This document shows positions 7,583 through 12,744 of a stretch of DNA of 12,744 nt, piece after piece. Below the pieces are notes generated by a model. The model was not told where the DNA came from. It saw nothing but the letters and a program-made list of their open reading frames with translations, and did no database searches. The translations under genes were made by a program, and so were the position numbers. This DNA comes from Candidatus Hydrogenedentota bacterium (GTDB lineage: Bacteria; Hydrogenedentota; Hydrogenedentia; Hydrogenedentales; SLHB01). Positions within the stretch are counted from its first letter, which is position 1; each line of letters starts with the position of its first letter. Where the stretch lies: NCBI GenBank assembly GCA_022706165.1, contig JAKJDA010000042.1, positions 1-12,744 on the forward strand, written 5' to 3'.

Positions 7583-8425
7583 CTACATGAAATTCGAGAC
7601 CAACACCTCGCTGACGGCTCCGCGCCGGTCGGCTTTGCTGTTGATGGCGCGCGTGGCGAAGACTTCCCGGAGGGTGAATGCGCGGTAGAGTTCTTCGATA
7701 AACGGCGTTTTCGAGTTCGAAAGCAACGCCTTGACGCCGCGCCGATCGAGCTCGGCGAAAACTTCGGCAAGACGTCGCTGTTGGTCCTCGCCAAAACCGC
7801 CCTTGTCGTAACTAGTGAAAGACGCGGTCTTCGACACAGGATGATAGGGCGGATCAAAATAAACAAAATCGCCCTTCGCGGCGCGCTCGATCACGGTCTC
7901 GAACGGACGCTGCTCGATGCGAGCGTCTTTCAACGCCGCGGCCACCGCGCGCAGGTTTTCTTCGTCGCAAATCAGCGGGTTCTTATACCGGCCAAACGGC
8001 GTATTGAACAACCCCTTGCTGTTCTCGCGATAGAGTCCGTTGAAACACGTCTTGTTGAGGTAAATGACGCGCGCCGCACGCGCGATGGCATCGGACGGCA
8101 CCTCCGCGCGCATCGCGTAAAAATACGCTTCGCAATGCTTCTCCTTGTGCCCATGCAACAACGCGATGATCGCCTCGGCATTTTCCTGGACGCCCTTGTA
8201 GGCCTCGATAAGCCCCGCGTTGTTGTCGGAAAGACAAGCCTTGCGCCCCCTCATCCGCCCCAGCCGCGACAACTCGAAAAAAAGCGCGCCGCCCCCTACA
8301 AACGGCTCATGATACTTCCCGAACGCCCCAGCCGCCTCGACCGCCTTCAGCAGGTCCGGCAACAATTGCCCCTTCCCGCCAACCCATTTGAGAAAGGGCC
8401 GCGGCGTAACGGTCGGACGCCCCAT
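7583..8425 (-). CDS. D12-class adenine-N6 DNA methyltransferase (Dam/DpnII-like), methylase of a type II R-M pair
   Basis: A 280-aa enzyme that methylates adenine N6 in a specific DNA site using S-adenosylmethionine. The order of motifs is that of the alpha (D12) class: FLKWVGGKGQLLP (11-23, motif X), HEPFVGGGALFF (39-50, motif I), then YLNKTCFNGLYREN, the catalytic DPPY at 191-194, SYDKGGFGEDQQRRLA (205-220) and INSKADRRGAVSEVL (261-275). Most relatives recognise GATC, but the site is not provable from sequence. ATG 8425 fits the usual short N-terminus before FLKW. It lies 5 nt after the stop of the nuclease gene and has no clear Shine-Dalgarno of its own, suggesting re-initiation after the nuclease. 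An in-frame ATG at 8458, inside the nuclease gene, is a less likely start. Companion: the PD-(D/E)XK protein directly upstream. Confidence 0.93.
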   Translation of the reverse strand: MGRPTVTPRPFLKWVGGKGQLLPDLLKAVEAAGAFGKYHEPFVGGGALFFELSRLGRMRGRKACLSDNNAGLIEAYKGVQENAEAIIALLHGHKEKHCEAYFYAMRAEVPSDAIARAARVIYLNKTCFNGLYRENSKGLFNTPFGRYKNPLICDEENLRAVAAALKDARIEQRPFETVIERAAKGDFVYFDPPYHPVSKTASFTSYDKGGFGEDQQRRLAEVFAELDRRGVKALLSNSKTPFIEELYRAFTLREVFATRAINSKADRRGAVSEVLVSNFM

Positions 8426-8430
8426 GCGTC

Positions 8431-8820
8431 TTACAGTCCGAAGTACAGTTCGAGCCATGCTTGCAAGTCGCCCAACTCGACGGCGGATCCCGTCGAGAGT
8501 AGATACGATTCCATGTTCTGCGAAAAACCCGCGCCGCTATACACCACGATGCCGCGAATCGGCCACGCCTTGATGTCCTCGATGGTCGCCGGTATCTTCT
8601 CCTCGGCGCTGCCCGAACCGCCTTGAAACTTGCACTCGATCCCGAGACTGACGCGCGTCACGGGGTGCTTCAACACGATATCGATAAAGCGTTTCGCGCC
8701 CCAAATGCGCCGCCCCACGCCAACCTGCCGGGTCACGTTCAACCCCAAGGCCTCGCCCAACGCCGCGACGCGCGCCTCGAGGTCTTTGCCGGAATCAACA
8801 GCGACGGCTTTGCCCGGCAT
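8431..8820 (-). CDS. Small PD-(D/E)XK nuclease, predicted type II restriction endonuclease
   Basis: A 129-aa protein with a minimal PD-(D/E)XK core: helix with Glu15 (DLEARVAALGEALGL), Asp47 in KRFIDIVL, then Glu62-Cys-Lys64 in GIECKFQ. The D-x14-E-x-K spacing is normal for restriction and repair nucleases. A conserved-looking segment EEKIPATIEDI (73-83) and IVVYSGAGFSQNM follow. It is expected to cut double-stranded DNA in a Mg-dependent manner. Its position 5 nt upstream of a D12 methyltransferase makes a restriction enzyme the best reading. At this size it would probably act as a dimer and carries no separate DNA-recognition domain. ATG 8820 overlaps the stop of the GT2 gene (TGATG), and a strong GGAGGAG (8826-8832) lies 5 nt before it, within the last GT2 codons. 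The alternative, an orphan nuclease of other function, is not excluded. Confidence 0.82.
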   Translation of the reverse strand: MPGKAVAVDSGKDLEARVAALGEALGLNVTRQVGVGRRIWGAKRFIDIVLKHPVTRVSLGIECKFQGGSGSAEEKIPATIEDIKAWPIRGIVVYSGAGFSQNMESYLLSTGSAVELGDLQAWLELYFGL

Positions 8821-9638
8821 CAGGGCTCCTCCCGATTCTTGGGCGCGCGCGGCAACGCGCCGGCCCACGACAACGCGCGGTAGCGCAGGATCATCCGAAT
8901 CATCTGAAGCCCCAGAAAAAAGGCCTTCACCTTGCTGCCGGTCACGCTGGACTCCCCAACGCGCTTGCGATAGTTCACAGGCACTTCGATGAACGGGACG
9001 CCGTTGAGGATCGTCAACAGCATCAAATGCGGCCCAAACGCCGAGCCGCCCTCGGCGAACTGCGGGCGAATCTTCTCATACGCGGCGCGATGAAACAAGC
9101 GCATCGAGCAACCGACGTCCGTGAGCAGCGTGGTGTTGAACAAAAACTCCATGAGTTTGCCAACCGCCCAGTTGCCCCACTTGAGAAAGAGGCCCATGTT
9201 GGCCCCTTCCCACACGAGCTCACGCTGGGTGCGGGTGCCGAACACCACCGGAACATCATCGCAATAGGCAAGAAGCTTGATGACGTCATGACCGGAGAAC
9301 GTGCCATCGGGCTCTGCGATGATCAGGATGTCGCCAACGGCCTCCCGCAAGCCGCGCCGGATCGCGTACCCATAACCTTGGCGCGTCTCATACACAAGGC
9401 GCGCCCGAGTGGGACGGACCTCGTCGTCCGTCCCGGGGGCGGCGTTATTGTTGACGACGACAATCTCGTCAACGTGACCAGAATCGAAAAAATCTTCGAT
9501 CGCCGCCCGTATCGAATCCTTCTCGTTATACGTCGGAAAAACCACCGACACGGTTTTATCGCGCCACACGTCTCGCGCCCCAATCGACCTTGTTGGCTCT
9601 ACCAGTATGTATTGAACAACGACTCCGTAAACCAGCAT
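8820..9638 (-). CDS. GT2 family glycosyltransferase (GT-A fold)
   Basis: A 272-aa inverting glycosyltransferase, likely at the inner face of the membrane. SVVFPTYNEKDSI (31-43) begins the GT-A fold. EIVVVNNNAAPGTDDEV replaces the common DDGS loop with NNN. GYGYAIRRGL and DILIIAEPDGTF (103-114) follow; EPDG stands at the metal-binding DxD position. TDVGCSMRLF and VNYRKRVGESSVTG (acceptor-side signature) come later. The C-terminus is an amphipathic segment rather than clear transmembrane helices. The start is uncertain: ATG 9638 (used here, GGGG 6 nt upstream) overlaps the GT-C gene by 40 nt and gives a short extension before the fold. GTG 9569, 29 nt after the GT-C stop, would start directly at the fold. 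The gene lies between a GT-C membrane transferase and the R-M pair in one co-directional series, so its sugar probably feeds a lipid-linked or surface glycan. Confidence 0.9.
   Translation of the reverse strand: MLVYGVVVQYILVEPTRSIGARDVWRDKTVSVVFPTYNEKDSIRAAIEDFFDSGHVDEIVVVNNNAAPGTDDEVRPTRARLVYETRQGYGYAIRRGLREAVGDILIIAEPDGTFSGHDVIKLLAYCDDVPVVFGTRTQRELVWEGANMGLFLKWGNWAVGKLMEFLFNTTLLTDVGCSMRLFHRAAYEKIRPQFAEGGSAFGPHLMLLTILNGVPFIEVPVNYRKRVGESSVTGSKVKAFFLGLQMIRMILRYRALSWAGALPRAPKNREEP
8826..8832 (-). promoter_or_regulatory. Strong Shine-Dalgarno of the nuclease gene, inside GT2 coding sequence
   Basis: Minus strand GGAGGAG, followed by CCCTG and then the ATG at 8820. It encodes part of the Arg-Glu-Glu tail of the GT2 protein. 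It fixes the nuclease start at 8820 and indicates that nuclease translation is coupled to GT2 translation. Confidence 0.75.
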
Positions 9639-11233
9639 TGCAGCCCCAGAAAGCTGCACGCCGCCACGATCGGCCCCAGCGACCGCGCCTGCTGCGTCTT
9701 GTGATCAAGCATCTGCGCCGCCGGAATCACGAAGAATATCATGACATACATCGCGCTGCGCTCGCCCTCGCCGCGCGCAAGATACAAAAAATTCAGCGCG
9801 ACCAGCGTCAACAGAAACGTCAGGAACAGAGCCTTCGTCTGCGCTTCAGGCCTACTCCAACGGCGAAGGCACAACACCGACGTCGGGATTCCCGCAAAAT
9901 ACAACCAGCACATCGGATTCAAAATCCAATAGGTCCACGCCGGCAACCGCGGCGTCAGCGCGTCGAGGTGCGTCTGGTCTAGCCTGAACTGATCGTGGCA
10001 CGCCCGGAAACAAGCGACGACGTCGAACCCCGACCAAAAATACACGAGGGCGTGCGTGGCGAGAAACGAAGCGCCCATGACAACGGCCGTTCGGATGACC
10101 GAAAGCCGGCCCTCCGGACGCAGCATGCGCCACAGGCCGACAAATCCGAAAAAAGCCCCAACGCTTACCAACGAGAACGAAGTCAACGACATCGCGGCGT
10201 ACAACACTCCCGCGCCGCAAGCATAGCCGATGGAGGCCCGATGCATGGCGCGCCAGAACAGGAACAGCGTCGTCAACGTGAGCGGCATGAACAAAATATC
10301 CGCGCTGGTCGCCGTAAACAGCACAACCGACGGCATCAGCGCGAACAACAAACAACACGTCAACGCAACACGCCGATCGAACAAGTCACGCACCCAATAA
10401 TACAACGGAACCACGCTCAAACTGCCGACGGCCATCGTCGCCAAGGACAACCCAAGAGAACCGCGCCCCGCTACGTACGACAACAACCACAACATCGCGA
10501 TGGGACCAGGCGGATGCACCTTGGCGTGCATCGAAAGATAGGGGTGCAACGTCAGATAGTCGCGAAACAGGCCGCGAATCGACATGCCGCGCCCAATGTC
10601 GCCGATATACTCGCTGGCATGACGATCATAGGCCATTGTGATGCCGCCGATCCCGTCGCGCAACAAGGCGATCGACGCCGAAAAAACAAAAACGAAAAAT
10701 ACAATCGCGACCAGCATCCACCCCGCGGCTCGTTCGGATGGAATGCCGTCGCGCCAACCCAAGCGCTGAGCCGCCGCAATCCAGGCAATAAGCCCCCCCG
10801 AAAAAACAACCACGGCCAAAACATTCCAGCGGAACGCGGCCCACTTCGACGCCAGCGCGGCGGCAACGGTCACGCCGTTTTGCCGCGCTTCCAAAGGGAT
10901 GGCCGACGCCACGATCAGGACCGCAAACAGCCACACAGCCGCGGACGCGCCGGTCTTCCGCCAAGAGACGCGCTCTCGCGGCCAGACCCATCGCCGGACG
11001 ACAAATACGACAGCGCCCATGAGCAAAAGGGCAGCGGCGGGAACGAGGAGCGAATCAAAAACCGGACTGAGATACGCATAGAACGGCGTCGCGTTGAGGT
11101 AGATGCCTTCCACGCCGATCACCCACAACGCGGCCATGCCCAATAGATATCCGATCATGCAGCGCAAGCACAGATCAAACAATTTGCGTCCTGCGCGCGA
11201 TTCGCCGGACGGTTCTAGGATGTTGGCGGACAT
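9599..11233 (-). CDS. Polytopic GT-C-type glycosyltransferase (PMT/ArnT-like membrane protein)
   Basis: A 544-aa integral membrane protein with about a dozen hydrophobic helices (for example 22-43, 61-79, 98-113, 138-155, 171-191, 291-327, 343-370, 379-400, 468-485, 493-507). The long periplasmic-type loop near 193-244 carries AYDRHASEYIGDIGRG and ends in KVHPPGPI. This layout and the HPPG element before a helix are familiar from GT-C enzymes that use polyprenyl-phosphate sugars, but the acidic catalytic pair is not obvious, so the family assignment is by architecture. SPRL-type loop residues and RGEGERSAMY (487-496) near the end also fit such transferases. Start ATG 11233 is preferred over GTG 11257. 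No Shine-Dalgarno precedes it, and a TACAAT box 7 nt upstream hints at a leaderless transcript. It overlaps the downstream GT2 gene if that starts at 9638. Substrate and acceptor are unknown. Confidence 0.82.
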   Translation of the reverse strand: MSANILEPSGESRAGRKLFDLCLRCMIGYLLGMAALWVIGVEGIYLNATPFYAYLSPVFDSLLVPAAALLLMGAVVFVVRRWVWPRERVSWRKTGASAAVWLFAVLIVASAIPLEARQNGVTVAAALASKWAAFRWNVLAVVVFSGGLIAWIAAAQRLGWRDGIPSERAAGWMLVAIVFFVFVFSASIALLRDGIGGITMAYDRHASEYIGDIGRGMSIRGLFRDYLTLHPYLSMHAKVHPPGPIAMLWLLSYVAGRGSLGLSLATMAVGSLSVVPLYYWVRDLFDRRVALTCCLLFALMPSVVLFTATSADILFMPLTLTTLFLFWRAMHRASIGYACGAGVLYAAMSLTSFSLVSVGAFFGFVGLWRMLRPEGRLSVIRTAVVMGASFLATHALVYFWSGFDVVACFRACHDQFRLDQTHLDALTPRLPAWTYWILNPMCWLYFAGIPTSVLCLRRWSRPEAQTKALFLTFLLTLVALNFLYLARGEGERSAMYVMIFFVIPAAQMLDHKTQQARSLGPIVAACSFLGLQCWFTESLFNTYW

Positions 11234-11240
11234 GCGCGGT

Positions 11241-11269
11241 ATTGTAACGATCGCCACCCCGACGTTCTA
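11241..11269 (-). promoter_or_regulatory. Weak candidate promoter for the GT-C/GT2/R-M series
   Basis: Minus strand TACAAT (11241-11246) lies 17 nt after TAGAAC (11264-11269). The -10 is good, the -35 poor. The predicted start of transcription would be at or next to ATG 11233, giving a leaderless message, which agrees with the missing Shine-Dalgarno. Confidence 0.25.
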
Positions 11270-11296
11270 TAGAGCCATGGAGCCTGCGCCGCAATC

Positions 11297-11337
11297 AAAA
11301 AACAACCCGCGCCCGTGCTTCCCGGTCGTCTGCGCGC
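11297..11337 (-). terminator. Possible Rho-independent terminator after the HD-GYP gene
   Basis: Just after the TGA at 11339-11341 the minus strand has GCGCGC (11332-11337) able to pair with GCGCG (11308-11312), with an inner CCG/CGG pair, then GGTTGTTTTTTG (T-run 11297-11302). The stem is short and the loop imperfect. If real, it separates the regulator from the glycosyltransferase series. Confidence 0.35.
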
Positions 11338-11338
11338 C

Positions 11339-12499
11339 TCACTGCGTCTGCCGGGCGGCGCACGTCTCCAAGGAAGCAATCAGTTTTTGAAGCATCGACA
11401 GCGCCCCCGTGTCGGGAAGCTCCTTTTTGATGGCAAGGATTTTCTCCTCACGGGCGAGAAACGCGTCGACCACGTCCGGATCAAACTGAGAACCGCGCCC
11501 TTCCAACAGGATGCCGCGCGACGCCTCGTGCGAAAAAGCGTCTTTGTAGGGACGTTTCGACGACAGCGCGTCGTATACGTCGGCAAGCGCCACGATGCGC
11601 GCCGACAGGGGAATGTCCTCCTCCTTCAAGCCGGAAGGATACCCTGCGCCGTCCCATCGCTCGTGGTGAAAATACGCGATGTCACGACCCATCGCCAAGA
11701 ACGTGATCCGCCCCGCCTCTTTGTCGGCCGCCTCGAGCGTGTCGCCGCCGATGTTGGCATGGGTCTTCATGATATCGAATTCTTGCGGCGTCAACTTGCC
11801 AGGCTTCAGGAGAATGCGATCGGGAATGCCCACTTTGCCAATGTCGTGCAGGGGACTCGCATGGTACAACTCATCGATAAAAACGCTATCAAGCGCATGC
11901 CGATATTTGGGATGCGTCGAAAGCTCCACGGCGATTTCCCGGGCGTAGGCGCGCATCCTTCCCAGGTGTTCCCCGGTCTCCGGATCGCGTGATTCCGCCA
12001 GCCGGGCCAGCGAAAAGGCGGTGACGTGCTGAGAACGTTCAACCTGCTCCGTCCGCTCCCGGATGCGCGTTTCCAAGCGCTCCTGATATTCGATAAGCTG
12101 GTCTTGCATTCGCTTGACCCGAAGCGAATTGCGGATGCGCGCTTCCAGGAGTACGCTATCGAACGGCTTGACAAGCAGATCGTCGGCCCCGGCTTCAAGC
12201 GCCTTGATATTGGCCTCGTGGTCGGAAATGCCGGTTATGATAATCACCGGGATATGACGCGTGCGAAAATCACGCTTCAACCGTTCGCAGACCTGGAAAC
12301 CGTTCATTTGCGGCAACACGAGATCAAGGAGCACAATGTCCGGCAGCGAAGCCTCTATCATGGAAAGGGCCTCCTCTCCCGACAGAGCGAAGCGCACCTC
12401 AAACCCCCGATGGCCCAGGAACCCCTGCATGAGGACAAGGTTCTCTTCAGCATCATCGACAACGAGCACCACGGCGTTGGTTTCGGGTCTCATGGACAT
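11339..12499 (-). CDS. Response regulator with HD-GYP c-di-GMP phosphodiesterase domain
   Basis: A 386-aa cytoplasmic signalling protein. The receiver domain occupies about 9-125: acidic pair Asp15-Asp16, phospho-acceptor Asp59 in LLDLVLPQMNG, Thr89, and Lys111 in VKPF. A coiled-coil linker (about 127-158) follows, then an HD-GYP domain (about 159-345) with an intact metal site: His178 in GEHLGR, His218-Asp219 in SPLHDIGKVGIPD, His246 in KTHANIG, HHERWDGAGYP (277-287) and Asp306 in ALADVYDAL. All signature residues are present, so hydrolysis of cyclic di-GMP controlled by phosphorylation is expected. Its histidine kinase is not in the window. ATG 12499 has AAGGAG 6 nt upstream; ATG 12493 is a less likely alternative. 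It is read in the same direction as the glycosyltransferase series downstream, 105 nt away, with a possible terminator between. A role in switching surface polysaccharide is attractive but only inferred. Confidence 0.95.
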   Translation of the reverse strand: MSMRPETNAVVLVVDDAEENLVLMQGFLGHRGFEVRFALSGEEALSMIEASLPDIVLLDLVLPQMNGFQVCERLKRDFRTRHIPVIIITGISDHEANIKALEAGADDLLVKPFDSVLLEARIRNSLRVKRMQDQLIEYQERLETRIRERTEQVERSQHVTAFSLARLAESRDPETGEHLGRMRAYAREIAVELSTHPKYRHALDSVFIDELYHASPLHDIGKVGIPDRILLKPGKLTPQEFDIMKTHANIGGDTLEAADKEAGRITFLAMGRDIAYFHHERWDGAGYPSGLKEEDIPLSARIVALADVYDALSSKRPYKDAFSHEASRGILLEGRGSQFDPDVVDAFLAREEKILAIKKELPDTGALSMLQKLIASLETCAARQTQ

Positions 12500-12587
12500 G
12501 GCACGCTCCTTACGCTGTCAACGTTCACTACCCCGCCGACGGTATGGTCATGGCCCGCTACTTCTCCTACATGACCAAGTTTTTCAT

Positions 12588-12616
12588 TTGACGCCTTTTT
12601 CATATTACCATAAAAA
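12588..12616 (+). promoter_or_regulatory. Candidate promoter for a gene beyond the right edge
   Basis: Plus strand TTGACG (12588-12593, one mismatch), a 17-nt spacer, then TAAAAA (12611-12616). It sits in the AT-rich part of the 245-nt stretch upstream of the HD-GYP gene. A transcript from here would have a leader of about 120 nt to the end of the window. Confidence 0.4.
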
Positions 12617-12630
12617 TACGAAACCCGCAA
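12602..12630 (-). promoter_or_regulatory. Candidate promoter for the HD-GYP response regulator
   Basis: Minus strand TTGCGG (12625-12630), a 17-nt spacer, then TAATAT (12602-12607). Box matches are moderate. It would give a leader of about 95 nt before ATG 12499 and overlaps the divergent plus-strand candidate, so the two could not be occupied together. Confidence 0.35.
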
Positions 12631-12645
12631 TAACGGCAAGTTATT
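12629..12645. repeat. Inverted repeat AATAAC-GGCAA-GTTATT
   Basis: A perfect 6-bp inverted repeat with a 5-nt centre, touching the -35 box of the minus-strand promoter candidate and lying in the leader of the plus-strand one. It could be an operator. Such a short repeat can also occur by chance in AT-rich DNA. Confidence 0.4.
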
Positions 12646-12695
12646 CCCGTAAAACAAATATGAAGGTTGTCGTGTATCAAATGCGCCCCGGATCG

Positions 12696-12738
12696 GCCCG
12701 CGTTTCGCCGGGCGCCTTCCGTCCCCTTTGCCAGGAGG
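12696..12738 (+). promoter_or_regulatory. GC hairpin and strong Shine-Dalgarno upstream of an off-window gene
   Basis: GCCCG (12696-12700) pairs with CGGGC (12709-12713) to form a hairpin in the presumed leader. AGGAGG at 12733-12738 is a full Shine-Dalgarno, and the window stops 6 nt later (12744). A plus-strand start codon should therefore lie at or within a few bases of position 12745. Nothing can be said of its product. Confidence 0.55.
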
Positions 12739-12744
12739 AAAACC

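Noticed and set aside
7555..8822. The R-M pair as part of a larger phage-defence island or mobile element
   Set aside because: No integrase, transposase, terminal repeats or other defence genes are present, and base composition is like the neighbours.
9995..11146. A 383-codon plus-strand open frame opposite the GT-C gene
   Set aside because: Its product is extremely rich in Arg, Gln and His, which is the expected mirror of hydrophobic membrane-protein codons. No start signal or domain is seen.
12660..12744. A plus-strand frame starting ATGAAGGTTG that stays open to the window end
   Set aside because: It has no Shine-Dalgarno and only 28 codons are visible. The strong AGGAGG at 12733-12738 points to a start beyond the window instead. 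A leader peptide cannot be fully excluded.

Overview
GC-rich bacterial DNA (strong G/C bias at third codon positions, Shine-Dalgarno sites, tightly packed genes). The gene mix (GH51 and GH38 glycosidases, several glycosyltransferases, an HD-GYP response regulator) resembles uncultured Planctomycetota, Verrucomicrobiota or Hydrogenedentota-type genomes. That placement is a guess from content; no marker gene is present. No tRNA, rRNA, CRISPR array, insertion sequence or phage gene was found. Left part (1-3327, minus strand): a consensus-like sigma70 promoter at 3299-3327 drives an apparent three-gene unit. It encodes a 233-aa protein of unknown family, then by a 4-nt ATGA overlap a GH51 alpha-L-arabinofuranosidase, then after 29 nt a secreted or lipoprotein ApbE-type FAD:protein FMN transferase that runs off the left edge. 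Centre (3376-7554, plus strand): transcribed divergently from the first unit are a 949-aa GH38 protein (MngB-like alpha-mannosidase architecture) and a GT4 glycosyltransferase. The GH38 protein keeps the zinc-binding HWD motif, the acid/base Asp and the late zinc-ligand His. A two-residue deletion removes the family's nucleophile Asp, which is the most surprising protein-level feature in the window. Right part (7583-12499, minus strand): reading in the direction of transcription there is a response regulator/HD-GYP c-di-GMP phosphodiesterase, then a GT-C-type polytopic glycosyltransferase, a GT2 glycosyltransferase, a 129-aa PD-(D/E)XK nuclease and a D12-class adenine-N6 DNA methyltransferase. 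The last two form a compact type II restriction-modification module. It is attached to the sugar-transferase operon by a TGATG stop/start overlap, with the nuclease's strong Shine-Dalgarno lying inside the last GT2 codons. Right edge (12500-12744): an AT-rich intergenic region with overlapping divergent promoter candidates, an inverted repeat, a GC hairpin and a strong plus-strand Shine-Dalgarno at 12733-12738. A further plus-strand gene probably begins just outside the window. Taken together this looks like a carbohydrate-processing and surface-glycan neighbourhood: intracellular arabinose/mannose-linkage enzymes on the left, glycan assembly on the right next to a c-di-GMP regulator. A restriction-modification pair is wired into the glycan operon. 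The functional links between units are inferred from position only.
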